DNA of 57,430 nucleotides, taken from assembly GCF_001939115.1 (NCBI RefSeq), contig NZ_MQTZ01000057.1, positions 1 to 57,430 on the forward strand, written 5' to 3'. This document shows, piece after piece, positions 32,748-42,397 of the stretch (its first letter is position 1; every line of letters begins with the position of its first letter). The notes under the pieces are model-generated. The model was not told where the DNA came from, made no database searches, and saw only the letters and a list, made by a program, of their open reading frames with translations. The translations under genes and the position numbers were made by a program. Origin of the DNA: Leptolyngbya sp. 'hensonii' (GTDB taxonomy: Bacteria > Cyanobacteriota > Cyanobacteriia > GCF-001939115).

Positions 32748-34232
32748 CTACTCTGATCGTCCGGGTAAAGCCGCTGCGATCGCCTCCACAACCCGCCCCA
32801 CCGGGACAATCTCCATGCCTCGAATCGAGAAGTTCTGGCCTCGGGGAATGATGGCCCGCCGGAAGCCCAGTTTGGCAGCTTCCTTAAGTCGCAGTTCCAT
32901 CTGGGAGACAGAGCGCACCTGCCCACCCAGGCCCACCTCCCCAATCAAAACCGTCAGTGGATCAACGGTGCGATCGCGGAAACTGGCTGCGATCGCAATG
33001 GCCGCTCCCAAATCAGCCGCGGGCTCCGCCACGGTCAGCCCCCCGGAAGAGGCCACATAGGCATCTAACTTGGAGAGGGGAATCCCGACCCGTTTTTCCA
33101 ACACCGCCAGAATTTGCAACAGGCGGTTAAATTCCACCCCTGTCGTAGAACGACGGGGAGAACTGTAACTGGTAGGGCTAACCAGGGCCTGTAATTCCAC
33201 CACGATCGGGCGGGTGCCTTCACAGGCCACGATGGTGGCCGTTCCGGGTGAAGGGTCTTCCCGATTGCCCAGAAACAGTTCCGAGGGGTTTAAGACCTCT
33301 TCCAGTCCCTGGTCCACCATCTCAAACACTCCCAATTCATGGGTCGCCCCAAATCGGTTCTTGACGGAACGGAGCAGGCGATGGCTGGCAAACCGATCGC
33401 CTTCAAAGTACAGCACGGTGTCTACCAGATGCTCCAACACTTTTGGCCCCGCGATCGCCCCTTCTTTGGTCACATGACCCACAATAAACAAGCTAATGCT
33501 CTCCCGCTTCGCCACCTGCATCAGCAGAGAGGTACATTCTCGCACCTGGGCCACGGAACCAGGGGACGACCCCAGGGCAGCAAAATAAAGGGCCTGAATA
33601 CTATCAATCACCGCCACCTGGGGCCGGAGGGACTCCAATTCCGCCAGGATTGTATCCAGATCAGTTTCTGGCAGCAAATACAGGCGATCCAGGGGCGAGG
33701 ACAGCGGCAGCGTTGTTTCCCTGCAGCTTCCCTGGTCACCATCGCCCTGCAGGTCCCGGTCCTTTTGTATCCCCAGCCGTTGCGATCGCAGCTTTACCTG
33801 CTGGCCCGATTCTTCAGCACAGACATAGAGAATGGGGTGCCTTGTCGCCAGTTGGTGGGCCATCTGCAGTAGTAGGGTCGATTTACCAATCCCCGGATCC
33901 CCCCCAATTAAGACCAGTGAGCCCGGCACAATCCCACCCCCTAGAACTCGATCGAGTTCCCGGTAACCAGAAGGCAACCGAGTCTGGGGATAATCAGAAA
34001 TCTGGTTCAGGGTCAGGGCAGCCTTAGCCTGGGAGGTGTCTTCCGATCGAGCAGATCGCTTTTTCTGTCGCACTGCCATCCCAGCTCCTGAAGCCCCCGC
34101 CCCCGCTGGCAGCACAGGGGCTACCTGCTCAAGCAGAGAATTCCAGCTCCCACAGAGGGGACATTTACCAAAATACTGGGGAGACTCTGCTCCACAATGA
34201 TTGCAAACGTAATGAGTTCGAGATTTTGCCAT
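32748..34232 (-). CDS. radA: DNA repair protein RadA
   Basis: The 494-residue protein begins with a C4 zinc finger (YVCNHCGAE, KCPLCGSW). It continues with the RecA-like ATPase (Walker A GGDPGIGKSTLLLQ, Walker B VAVIDSIQAL), the RadA-specific KNRFGATHE, and the Lon-like C-terminal domain (LDAYVASSGGLTVAEPAADLGAAIAIAAS). RadA promotes branch migration during recombination. A 20-30 residue insert with GDGDQGSC after the Walker A region is longer than usual. It converges on the binding-protein gene. Confidence 0.95.
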   Translation of the reverse strand: MAKSRTHYVCNHCGAESPQYFGKCPLCGSWNSLLEQVAPVLPAGAGASGAGMAVRQKKRSARSEDTSQAKAALTLNQISDYPQTRLPSGYRELDRVLGGGIVPGSLVLIGGDPGIGKSTLLLQMAHQLATRHPILYVCAEESGQQVKLRSQRLGIQKDRDLQGDGDQGSCRETTLPLSSPLDRLYLLPETDLDTILAELESLRPQVAVIDSIQALYFAALGSSPGSVAQVRECTSLLMQVAKRESISLFIVGHVTKEGAIAGPKVLEHLVDTVLYFEGDRFASHRLLRSVKNRFGATHELGVFEMVDQGLEEVLNPSELFLGNREDPSPGTATIVACEGTRPIVVELQALVSPTSYSSPRRSTTGVEFNRLLQILAVLEKRVGIPLSKLDAYVASSGGLTVAEPAADLGAAIAIAASFRDRTVDPLTVLIGEVGLGGQVRSVSQMELRLKEAAKLGFRRAIIPRGQNFSIRGMEIVPVGRVVEAIAAALPGRSE

Positions 34233-34395
34233 CCGTATAAGGATTAATTATTTTTAAGGAAACACCCGGTTGAATAAGTGTTAAGAAAAGCTGAAATGCA
34301 ACAATTGCAGGAGTTTCAGCGTTATATAACTGCCTCAGCTAAGGTACTATCTTTATGTTAAAGTACCAAAACTTTACTCTTAGAAATCTAATCCG

Positions 34396-34440
34396 GGAGT
34401 CTTAGCTAGAGGAGTATTAGCTAAAGGAGTATTAGCTAAA
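34396..34440 (+). repeat. Three 15-bp repeats abutting the rpaB start
   Basis: Units GGAGTCTTAGCTAGA (34396-34410), GGAGTATTAGCTAAA (34411-34425) and GGAGTATTAGCTAAA (34426-34440) end exactly at the TTG start codon. Each unit carries a GGAG Shine-Dalgarno core. The nearest core (34426-34429) is 11 nt from the start. A hairpin (34290-34320, GCTGAAA/TTTCAGC) lies further upstream. Confidence 0.85.
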
Positions 34441-35172
34441 TTGGAAAATCACAAAGAAAAGATATTAGTTGTTGATGATGAAGCCAGTATTCGGCGGATT
34501 CTTGAGACACGCCTCTCAATGATTGGCTACGACGTTGTCACTGCTGCTGACGGAGAAGAGGCCCTCGATACATTTCGCAGCACAGATCCAGATCTGGTGG
34601 TTCTGGATGTCATGATGCCCAAACTGGATGGCTATGGGGTCTGTCAAGAACTTCGCAAAGAGTCAGACGTGCCCATCATCATGCTGACTGCCCTAGGAGA
34701 TGTTGCCGATCGTATCACTGGCCTGGAATTAGGTGCAGACGATTACGTGGTCAAACCCTTTTCCCCCAAGGAACTGGAAGCCCGGATCCGATCGGTGTTA
34801 AGGCGCGTTGAGAAAACCGGCACCACCGGCATCCCCAGTTCTGGGGTCATTCACATCAATGCCATTCGGATTGATACCAACAAGCGGCAAGTCTACAAAG
34901 GTGATGAGCGGATTCGGCTCACCGGAATGGAGTTCAGTCTGCTAGAGTTGCTGGTCAGCCGCTCTGGGGAAGCCTTTTCCCGCTCAGAAATTCTGCAGGA
35001 AGTTTGGGGCTACACCCCCGAACGTCACGTAGATACCCGAGTTGTAGATGTTCACATTTCTCGCCTGCGAGCCAAATTAGAAGATGACCCCAGCAATCCA
35101 GAGTTAATTCTGACTGCTCGGGGCACGGGTTATCTATTTCAGCGAATTATTGAGCCTTCAGAGAATGAATGA
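34441..35172 (+). CDS. rpaB: Response regulator RpaB
   Basis: The 243-residue OmpR-type regulator opens ENHKEKILVVDDEASIRRILETRLSMIGYDVVTAADG, with the phospho-acceptor Asp in LVVLDVMMPKLDG and Lys in YVVKPFSP. A winged-helix output domain follows (LTGMEFSLLELLVSRSGEAFSRSEILQEVWGY, RVVDVHISRLRAKLE). This matches RpaB, the cyanobacterial regulator of high-light and photosystem genes. The start is TTG; no in-frame ATG or GTG precedes it after the 15-bp repeats. It heads a cluster with plsX and fab genes, a common cyanobacterial order. Confidence 0.93.
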   Translation: MENHKEKILVVDDEASIRRILETRLSMIGYDVVTAADGEEALDTFRSTDPDLVVLDVMMPKLDGYGVCQELRKESDVPIIMLTALGDVADRITGLELGADDYVVKPFSPKELEARIRSVLRRVEKTGTTGIPSSGVIHINAIRIDTNKRQVYKGDERIRLTGMEFSLLELLVSRSGEAFSRSEILQEVWGYTPERHVDTRVVDVHISRLRAKLEDDPSNPELILTARGTGYLFQRIIEPSENE

Positions 35173-35342
35173 GATCCAACGTAAATTCCCTAGATAAAAG
35201 TTGAAAAGTCTTGGCACCAGGTCATCTTCCGGCTGCAGAAGCCACCTATTTCGCAGAATTTGATGCGAGAAGTCCTAGATTTCCTGAGGATTTGCGTAAA
35301 GACCATCTGATAGAATTTGTAAGGTTTCTACAACATCAATGA

Positions 35343-36377
35343 ATGGCATTAACTCAGGCACGGATCGCAGTTGACGCGATGGGCGGAGATCACGCTCCTG
35401 CCGAAATTGTTGCAGGAGCAGTCAGAGCTCAAGAAGAGTTGGGGGTAGAAGTTCTCCTAGTCGGAGATCCCCATCAGATTGAGGCTGCTCTGAAGAAGCA
35501 TATAAATTCCTCTCACCTAAAAATTATTCCCGCCGAGGGAATCGTCGAGATGCACGAAGAACCTCTAGGGGCATTGAGACGTAAACCGAAGTCCTCGATT
35601 AACGTGGCGATGGATCTGGTCAAGCAGAACCAGGCTGAAGCTGTGGTTTCTGCAGGGCACTCTGGTGCAGCCATGGCGGCAGCACTCCTGCGGTTAGGCC
35701 GACTGAAAGGAATCGATCGTCCTGCTATTGGCACAGTTTTACCCACCATGATTGCGGGCAAATCTGTTCTGATTCTGGACGTGGGGGCCAATGTAGATTG
35801 TCGGCCCAAGTTTCTGGAGCAGTTTGCCATGATGGGGGTTGTCTACAGCCGCTACGTCCTCGGCAATAATGACCCTAAAGTGGGGCTGCTGAATATTGGA
35901 GAGGAGTCTTCCAAGGGCAATGATCTGGCCCTGCGCACCTATCAGCTCTTGCACGAGAATCCCACCATTCCCTTCATTGGCAACGCAGAAGGTCGGGATG
36001 TCCTTTCCGGTGATTTCGATGTCATTGTCTGCGACGGATTTGTCGGTAACATTCTTCTGAAATTTGCAGAGGCGATCGGAGAAGTTCTCCTGCAAATTGT
36101 GCGAGAGGAACTCCCCCAAGGGTTGCACGGAAAGCTGGGGACAGCGCTTTTAAAACCAAACCTGCGCCGAATCAAGCAACGGATTGACCATGCAGAACAT
36201 GGAGGGGCCTTACTCCTGGGAGTGGACGGCATTTGCATCATCAGCCATGGCAGTTCCCAGGGTCCCAGTATCTTCAATGCGATTCGACTAGCCAAAGAAG
36301 CGATCGACAATCAAGTTCTAGAGCGAATTCAGGCTAGCTATCAGACCATACCAGCCCCGACAGGTGAGCCAGAATAA
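35343..36377 (+). CDS. plsX: Phosphate acyltransferase PlsX
   Basis: The 344-residue enzyme makes acyl-phosphate from acyl-ACP for phospholipid synthesis. It starts RIAVDAMGGDHAPAEIVAGAV. It has EGIVEMHEEPLGALRRKPKSSI, VSAGHSGAAMAAALLRLGR, and DGFVGNILLKFAEAIGE, and ends near GAVLLGVDGICIISHGSS-like motifs. Its stop TAA shares one base with the fabH start, so the two genes are translationally coupled. Confidence 0.96.
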   Translation: MALTQARIAVDAMGGDHAPAEIVAGAVRAQEELGVEVLLVGDPHQIEAALKKHINSSHLKIIPAEGIVEMHEEPLGALRRKPKSSINVAMDLVKQNQAEAVVSAGHSGAAMAAALLRLGRLKGIDRPAIGTVLPTMIAGKSVLILDVGANVDCRPKFLEQFAMMGVVYSRYVLGNNDPKVGLLNIGEESSKGNDLALRTYQLLHENPTIPFIGNAEGRDVLSGDFDVIVCDGFVGNILLKFAEAIGEVLLQIVREELPQGLHGKLGTALLKPNLRRIKQRIDHAEHGGALLLGVDGICIISHGSSQGPSIFNAIRLAKEAIDNQVLERIQASYQTIPAPTGEPE

Positions 36378-37375
36378 TGCAGCAATTGGGATTGGGCATC
36401 GCAATTACAGGCAGTGGTTCCGCAGTGCCACCCACTGCCCTGAGTAATGAACAACTCAGCCAGATTGTTGAAACCTCAGATGAGTGGATTGCCAGCCGGA
36501 CTGGGATTCGAGAGCGGCATGTTGGCAGTCCAGAATTGTCCCTAGCCGACCTGGCTGCTCAAGCAGGTGAAGCAGCCTTGAGCATGGCTGCCTTACCTGC
36601 TGCTGAGGTAGACCTGATCATCCTGGCGACCTCCACTGCGGATGACCTGTTCGGCAGCGCTGCTTTGATTCAGGCCAAACTAGGGGCATCACGAGCCGTT
36701 GCCTTTGACCTGACTGCCGCCTGCTCCGGCTTCCTCTTTGGGCTGGTCACAGCCGCTCAGTTCATTCGCGCCGGTACCTACCAGAATGTGCTGTTGATTG
36801 GGGCTGATATGCTATCCCGCTGGACGGATTGGAGCGATCGTCGCACCTGCATCCTGTTCGGAGATGGGGCTGGGGCCGTACTCATACAAGCGAATGAGCG
36901 GGATTGCCTGCTGGGGTTTGAACTTCGCAGTGACGGCACCCAAAATAATTGCCTGAATCTGGCCTATCAACCCCAAGCCAAATCTGTACTGGAGGGCGTC
37001 GATCTAGGCCAAGGGAATTACCAGTTCATTACGATGAACGGACAGGAAGTCTACCGATTTGCCGTCAGGCAGGTGCCGGAAGTGATTGAAAAATCTCTTT
37101 ATCGAGCCAAACTCACGATAGACCAGATTGATTGGTTACTCCTACATCAAGCCAATCAACGCATTCTGGATGCAGTCTCTCAGCGGCTGAACGTTCCTCC
37201 TGAGAAGGTAATCAGCAACCTGGCTCATTACGGTAATACGTCTGCCGCTTCTATTCCTCTGGCTCTGGACGAAGAGGTGAGGCAGGGCCGGGTTAAACCC
37301 GGTGATATTATTGCCAGTTCTGGCTTTGGTGCTGGTCTAACCTGGGGAGCAGCCATTTTTCGCTGGGGACGCTAA
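36377..37375 (+). CDS. fabH: 3-oxoacyl-ACP synthase III (FabH)
   Basis: The 332-residue enzyme starts fatty-acid chains by joining acetyl-CoA and malonyl-ACP. The catalytic Cys is in DLTAACSGFLFGL (about residue 118). The catalytic His lies in LLHQANQRILDA and the Asn in SNLAHYGNTSAAS. TSDEWIASRTGIRERH is the family N-terminal motif. It overlaps plsX by one base and precedes fabD by 272 bp. Confidence 0.96.
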   Translation: MQQLGLGIAITGSGSAVPPTALSNEQLSQIVETSDEWIASRTGIRERHVGSPELSLADLAAQAGEAALSMAALPAAEVDLIILATSTADDLFGSAALIQAKLGASRAVAFDLTAACSGFLFGLVTAAQFIRAGTYQNVLLIGADMLSRWTDWSDRRTCILFGDGAGAVLIQANERDCLLGFELRSDGTQNNCLNLAYQPQAKSVLEGVDLGQGNYQFITMNGQEVYRFAVRQVPEVIEKSLYRAKLTIDQIDWLLLHQANQRILDAVSQRLNVPPEKVISNLAHYGNTSAASIPLALDEEVRQGRVKPGDIIASSGFGAGLTWGAAIFRWGR

Positions 37376-37647
37376 GCAACAAGTCGATCCTTAGCTTCGA
37401 GATGCCTGGTCTGGCAAGGGCGTTCCCAGGAAATGCCTGGATCCGTTAAGAAGACCGTTATTGAGTTTTTGATTCCCATGAGATCTGGAGTTGACCCTCC
37501 TACAAACCGGAAGCATTGAATGAAATGCCTGTCCAGTAAGCATTTTTACCATCTCTTTGCAGAACCGGTGTGGATTGAAGTCCCCTCTGCACCATGCAAA
37601 ACTCAACCACCCATATGCACAATTCAACGCTGATGGAATAAAAGGTA

Positions 37648-38529
37648 ATGACTAAGACAGCATGGATTTTCCCTGGCCAGGGGTCACAGGCAACCGGAAT
37701 GGGCGTAGATTTACAATCTCTGCCGATCGCCCAAACTAAGTTTGAACAAGCCGAACGAATTCTAGGCTGGTCAGTACTGGACCTGTGCCAGACCGAACTG
37801 GAAAAACTCTCCCGCACCCTCTATACCCAGCCCTGCCTTTATGTCGTGGAAGCCATCCTGGCTGATTTAATGCTGGAACGAGGCCATCAACCCGATCTGG
37901 TCGCCGGTCATAGCCTGGGAGAATATGTCGCCCTTTATGCAGCCCGAGTCTTTGATTTTGAAGCAGGGCTAAGTCTAGTCAAGCGGCGAGCTGAATTGAT
38001 GGATAGTGCATCCCAGGGGGTCATGGCAGCCTTGATGGGGTTCGATCGGGCACAGTTGGAGGCGTTGATTGACCAGATTGATGGGGTTGTCCTCGCTAAT
38101 GACAATGACCTGAATCAAGTTGTCATCTCAGGCACCTCAGAGGCAGTTGAAGCAGTGCTCTCCCGGATTAAAGCGAAACGGATCGTCCCATTGAAAGTGT
38201 CAGGTGCTTTTCACTCTCCCCTGATGGAAGAAGCCGCTGCAGAATTTCAGCAAATTCTGGAGGCGGTTCCCTTCAAATTTGCTAAGGTTCCTGTGCTGTC
38301 AAATGTGGAGCCCAAACCCGCGATCGAAGCCAACGTCCTGAAAGCCCGGCTGATTCAACAGATGACGGGTTCAGTCCGCTGGCGGGAAATCTCCGTGCAG
38401 TTGGCCCAGGAAAAAGTTGAAAGAGTCGTAGAAGTAGGTCCTGGCAAAGTTCTAACGGGCTTAATGAAGCGGGCTGCGCCAGGAGTAGCTCTGAGCAATA
38501 TCAGTGGATTCAATGATTTACCCGCCTGA
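37648..38529 (+). CDS. fabD: Malonyl CoA-acyl carrier protein transacylase (FabD)
   Basis: The 293-residue enzyme loads malonate on ACP. The nucleophile is in VAGHSLGEYVALYAA (Ser near residue 91). FPGQGSQATGMG opens the protein, and the catalytic His lies in VSGAFHSPLMEEAA. VEVGPGKVLTGLMKR closes the fold. The 272-bp gap before it contains no gene; a promoter there is likely. Confidence 0.96.
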   Translation: MTKTAWIFPGQGSQATGMGVDLQSLPIAQTKFEQAERILGWSVLDLCQTELEKLSRTLYTQPCLYVVEAILADLMLERGHQPDLVAGHSLGEYVALYAARVFDFEAGLSLVKRRAELMDSASQGVMAALMGFDRAQLEALIDQIDGVVLANDNDLNQVVISGTSEAVEAVLSRIKAKRIVPLKVSGAFHSPLMEEAAAEFQQILEAVPFKFAKVPVLSNVEPKPAIEANVLKARLIQQMTGSVRWREISVQLAQEKVERVVEVGPGKVLTGLMKRAAPGVALSNISGFNDLPA

Positions 38530-38754
38530 TAAATTGATCATGCGTCCTGAATCAGTCATTGGTAGCCAATTGCCATCGGGTGAGGGCGGAGGAGCAATCC
38601 ATCCCAAGGAGCATCCCAAACCCTGATAGCCTGGGGGTGCTGACTGGCACAACCCTATTAGATTTGGATGGGAGTAAAATACCTGATTGCATCGCAAATA
38701 CCCAATAATGAATCATGGGTCATAGACAACCAATGACAGATAACAATCTAGGCA

Positions 38755-39393
38755 ATGACACAGAATCGTGAACCCCGAGCCAGCCTGATCCTCTACCACC
38801 TGTTCAAGTGGTCAGTGGTAAGTCCCATGCTACACGCCTATTTTCGGGGACGGATTTATGGGGCAGAACGGGTGCCACAACAGGGGCCTTTGATTGTCGT
38901 CAGTAACCATGCCAGTGACTTTGATCCGCCGATCGTGTCCAACTGCATGCGCCGTCCTGTCGCATTTATGGCTAAGGAAGAACTGTTTCGAGTCCCAGTT
39001 CTGGGACCGGCCATTCGCCTGTATGGAGCCTATCCTGTGAAACGAGGGTCTGCCGATCGCAGTGCATTGAGATCGGCCATCACAGCACTGGAAGAGGGCT
39101 GGGCAGTTGGTATCTTTCTGCAGGGAACCCGTACCCCAGATGCCCGGATTACGGACCCAAAACTGGGAGCTGCCCTGATTGCAGCCAAAACTGGAGCCCC
39201 TCTGCTCCCAGTGAGTTTATGGGGAACAGAAGACATTATCCACAAGCCTTCTCCCCTGCCCCGACCTGTTCCTGTTACAATCCGCATTGGTGAACCCATT
39301 CCACCACCCAGTTCAGGCGATCGGGAAGAACTGGAGGCCCTGACCCAAACCTGCGCTGCCACCATTAATACGATGCACAGTCTGGGTCGATAA
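38755..39393 (+). CDS. plsC: 1-acyl-sn-glycerol-3-phosphate acyltransferase (PlsC-like)
   Basis: The 212-residue enzyme carries the acyltransferase boxes: I NHASDFDPP (NHxxxxD), II near AVGIFLQGTRTPDARI, III GAALIAAKTGAPLLPVSLWG and a terminal VRIGEPIPPP. The usual EGTR box reads QGTR, a common cyanobacterial variant. It acylates lysophosphatidate to phosphatidate at the membrane. It lies in the same direction as plsX, fabH and fabD and may complete a lipid-synthesis unit. Confidence 0.92.
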   Translation: MTQNREPRASLILYHLFKWSVVSPMLHAYFRGRIYGAERVPQQGPLIVVSNHASDFDPPIVSNCMRRPVAFMAKEELFRVPVLGPAIRLYGAYPVKRGSADRSALRSAITALEEGWAVGIFLQGTRTPDARITDPKLGAALIAAKTGAPLLPVSLWGTEDIIHKPSPLPRPVPVTIRIGEPIPPPSSGDREELEALTQTCAATINTMHSLGR

Positions 39394-39406
39394 GTTGCGA
39401 GGCTTA

Positions 39407-40075
39407 ATGCCTGTACCCCCCACCACTCCCATTCACACCGTCATCTTTGACTTCGATGGCACGATCGCCGACACGCTCGATGTCGTGGTCAGAATCGCCA
39501 ATCATCTGGCTGGGGAATTTGGCTACGAACCTGTCACCAATGAACAGGTTAAAGCCTTTAAGCACCTCAGTTCCCGACAGATTATTCAGTCATCGGGGGT
39601 TCCCTTGATGCGAGTTCCTTTTCTCCTGAGGCGAGTTCGGACTGAGCTGAAAACAGAAATTAGTACAGCCATCCCCATCCCCGGCATCCCAGAAGTTCTG
39701 GCCCAATTACAGATTCAGGGGTATCACCTGGGAATTGCCACCTCTAACTCCCGCGATAATGTGCTGGCTTTTCTGGCTGCCAATCAATTAACCCCTGCTT
39801 TTGATTTCATCTACTCTGGCTTGACGCTTTTGGGTAAGGGCAGACTCTTAAAACGAATCCTGGCTAAAGAACGGCTCCATCCTACCTCTGTCGTTTATGT
39901 AGGGGATGAAACCAGGGATATTGAAGCTGCAAAGCAGGTTGGAGTCTGGACGATCGCCGTGGCCTGGGGATTCAATTCCAGGGAGATTCTGACTAAGCAT
40001 CAGCCAGACTACCTGATTCACCATCCCCAGCAACTCCTTGAAGTGCTAGCCCAGAATGGTCAGTCAGCCCGTTAG
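39407..40075 (+). CDS. HAD family hydrolase (phosphoglycolate-phosphatase-like)
   Basis: The ATG at 39407 gives 222 residues and starts right after plsC. Motif I is VIFDFDGTIADTLD, motif II is GIATSNS and motif III is VVYVGDETRDIEAAKQVG. A helical cap domain lies between I and II. These are the marks of a HAD subfamily I phosphatase acting on small phosphate esters. The substrate is not shown; phosphoglycolate is one option. Confidence 0.9.
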   Translation: MPVPPTTPIHTVIFDFDGTIADTLDVVVRIANHLAGEFGYEPVTNEQVKAFKHLSSRQIIQSSGVPLMRVPFLLRRVRTELKTEISTAIPIPGIPEVLAQLQIQGYHLGIATSNSRDNVLAFLAANQLTPAFDFIYSGLTLLGKGRLLKRILAKERLHPTSVVYVGDETRDIEAAKQVGVWTIAVAWGFNSREILTKHQPDYLIHHPQQLLEVLAQNGQSAR

Positions 40076-40085
40076 GTTCAGCCCC

Positions 40086-40586
40086 TCAGAAGCCACCCAC
40101 CATCCATCGAAACAACAGGCTGACCAGCCAGGCGGCCAGAATTCCGATCGCCAGGAGGGTCGCCAGCAAACCCATCACCAGCAAAACGATAAAGACGCGA
40201 TCGATGGGCTGGCCTGCCTCTGGCTGATCTATATGCGCTTCGAGTAAGGCCAGGTTACGACTGTTGGCCTTCCAGGTTACATCAGCCAAATCTCCCAAAA
40301 CGGGGAGTACCCCCAGCAGGGCATCCATGATCACATGGCCTACCATCCGCAGCAATATATCCCGTGAAACCCCCAACCGGGCTGCCTCAAACACAATATA
40401 GACTGAGAGAATGGCTCCGATCGTGTCTCCCCCTCCCGGCAAAAGCCCCAGAATCGGATCGAGGCCAACTCGATAGGGCGTGCCCGGTATTGGAATGGCA
40501 TTATCCAGCACATCGCTAATCAACCGCACCCGTTTTAAGGCCGGAGATGGGGAATCCGTTCGAGGCAGGCGTTTCATCTGGCCCAT
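40086..40586 (-). CDS. DUF4112 membrane protein
   Basis: From the ATG at 40586 the product has 166 residues (a start at 40610 would overlap the kinase stop). LISDVLDNAIPIPGTPYRVGLDPILGLLPGGGDTIGAIL is the DUF4112 signature. Two to three hydrophobic segments follow, and the last is VFIVLLVMGLLATLLAIGILAAWLVSLLF. The family's function is unknown. It is encoded directly after the WG-repeat kinase and may be co-expressed. Confidence 0.85.
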   Translation of the reverse strand: MGQMKRLPRTDSPSPALKRVRLISDVLDNAIPIPGTPYRVGLDPILGLLPGGGDTIGAILSVYIVFEAARLGVSRDILLRMVGHVIMDALLGVLPVLGDLADVTWKANSRNLALLEAHIDQPEAGQPIDRVFIVLLVMGLLATLLAIGILAAWLVSLLFRWMVGGF

Positions 40587-40588
40587 CG

Positions 40589-42397
40589 CTAGTCGCCCAC
40601 ATACCCCCATTGATCATTCAACTTGATCACAGCCAGACCATCAGCAAAGGAAGTAGCATCGTCAAATTGTAAATCCAACAAGTAGTCGCCTTTGGGGTCA
40701 ATATAGCCCCACTTATTAATAATTTTGACTGCAGCCAGACCATGGGAGAAGGGATAGGCATCATCAAACTGGAGGCGAATCACAGCATTCCCGGTTCGAT
40801 CGATAAACCCATACTTATGGCCACTCCGCACCAGGGCCAGCCCATGGGAAAAACTAAAGGTATCATCAAAAACTGGCTGAATCACAACCTCACCCTTATG
40901 GTCGATATAGCCATACTTCCCATCGATTCTGACCCTGGCCAGCCCTTCTCGAAAGGTATGCGCCACATCAAATTGAGGCTTGATCACGTATTTGCCTGAT
41001 TTATCAATGAAACCATACTTGTCTTCCTGGGTAACCCTGGCCAGCCCCTCGACAAAGTTATCTGCACTATCAAACTGTGGCTGAATGACCAGCCGACCCG
41101 TTTTATCAATGTAGCCATAGCGGTGATCAATCTCGACGCCAGCCAAACCCTCGGAAAATACACTGGCTGCACTCTCAAATTGAGGCTTCACCAGATATTT
41201 ACCTGTGGCATCAATATACCCGTAGGCATGGTTTAACTCGACCCGAGCCAGCCCATCGACAAAATTCTGAGCATCATCAAACTGGGGCATAATGACAATT
41301 TGCCCAAACCTATCGATATAGCCCCAGCGATGATTCTGCTCCAGGCGAGCCAACCCTTCGGAAAATTGATATGCGCCACGAAATTGACTGACCGAACTGA
41401 ACTCAAAGTCAGTCCGAACCACTACCACCCCCATGCGGTTAATGAAGTGCAAACGACGATCGATGGCCACACCCGCCAGACCTTCAGAAAAATTACAGGC
41501 CTGGTCAAACTTGGGTTCAATCACAACCCGATAATTGGGCTTATGAAACTCCGCCAGAAAATTATCGATCGAGACGGTAATGTGAGGGGCTGCAGCGGGC
41601 AGATCTTCTAGCACATCCACCACAGACTGGTAACGCTGTTCCCAGTCATAGCGCACCATCTTCTTTAAAATATTTGCCAGTTCCAAACTAACACTGGCCT
41701 GATCATGCCAGCTCAGCTCCTTGGTGTCGGGATCCCGGGGCAACTGGGTGGGGGATAATCCCGTCACAGATTGAATTCCCATCATGCCGATCGCATACAC
41801 ATCACTGCAGGGTCTGGGCAGTCCCTCTAGTTGCTCCGGTGGCATATAGCCGGAAGGATTGGCTAACCTGGACACTACAGCCTGCCCCTGAGCATTCAAG
41901 ACCAGATTCCGAATCGCTTTAACCCCACCAAAATCAATTAACACCAGTTGCTTGTCCTTCCAGCGCCGCAGTAAATTATCCGGTTTAATATCCTGATGAA
42001 TAATATTTTGCTGATGGACCGGCGCAAGAATTTCCAGAATTTCCCGCAGCAATTCGATCGCCTTATCTTCCTCCAGTTTCATGCCCAGAGTCAGATTTTT
42101 GCGCAGATCATGACCGTCAATGAGCTCTTGAACCAGGTAAAACTCCCCATTCTGTTCAAAGTGAGCAAACAGCTTGGGAAGCTGGTCATGGAAGCTCAGG
42201 GCATACAGGGCTTTGGTCTCCTGGTCAAAGAGCTGCCTGGCTGCCTGCAATAAAGCGGGCTCCTTTGTTTTTGTTTGTAGCTTTTTAACAACACACTTGG
42301 GGTTCCCTCTGCGGTAAGTATCTTCCGCCAAATAGGTCCTACCAAAACCTCCCCGTCCCAATTCACGAATCATTTCGTAGCGTCCACCAACTAGCAT
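40589..42397 (-). CDS. Serine/threonine kinase with WG repeats
   Basis: The ATG at 42397 follows AGGAAAGG and gives 602 residues. A start at 42451 would add 18 residues that precede the domain. The kinase has LGRGGFGRTYLAED, CVVKK (VAIK Lys), HQDIKPDN and LIDFGGVK, so it is catalytically complete. From about residue 270 it holds nine WG-type repeats (YGYIDATGKYLVKPQFE-like). WG repeats are beta-rich binding modules in cyanobacterial kinases. No transmembrane segment is evident. Confidence 0.9.
   Translation of the reverse strand: MLVGGRYEMIRELGRGGFGRTYLAEDTYRRGNPKCVVKKLQTKTKEPALLQAARQLFDQETKALYALSFHDQLPKLFAHFEQNGEFYLVQELIDGHDLRKNLTLGMKLEEDKAIELLREILEILAPVHQQNIIHQDIKPDNLLRRWKDKQLVLIDFGGVKAIRNLVLNAQGQAVVSRLANPSGYMPPEQLEGLPRPCSDVYAIGMMGIQSVTGLSPTQLPRDPDTKELSWHDQASVSLELANILKKMVRYDWEQRYQSVVDVLEDLPAAAPHITVSIDNFLAEFHKPNYRVVIEPKFDQACNFSEGLAGVAIDRRLHFINRMGVVVVRTDFEFSSVSQFRGAYQFSEGLARLEQNHRWGYIDRFGQIVIMPQFDDAQNFVDGLARVELNHAYGYIDATGKYLVKPQFESAASVFSEGLAGVEIDHRYGYIDKTGRLVIQPQFDSADNFVEGLARVTQEDKYGFIDKSGKYVIKPQFDVAHTFREGLARVRIDGKYGYIDHKGEVVIQPVFDDTFSFSHGLALVRSGHKYGFIDRTGNAVIRLQFDDAYPFSHGLAAVKIINKWGYIDPKGDYLLDLQFDDATSFADGLAVIKLNDQWGYVGD

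Noticed and set aside
37376-37647. ORFs in the fabH-fabD gap
   Set aside because: Both are antisense, overlap each other and show no conserved residues.
40577-40610. DUF4112 start at 40610 overlapping the kinase stop
   Set aside because: The residues before Met at 40586 do not resemble the family, and the later start removes the overlap.
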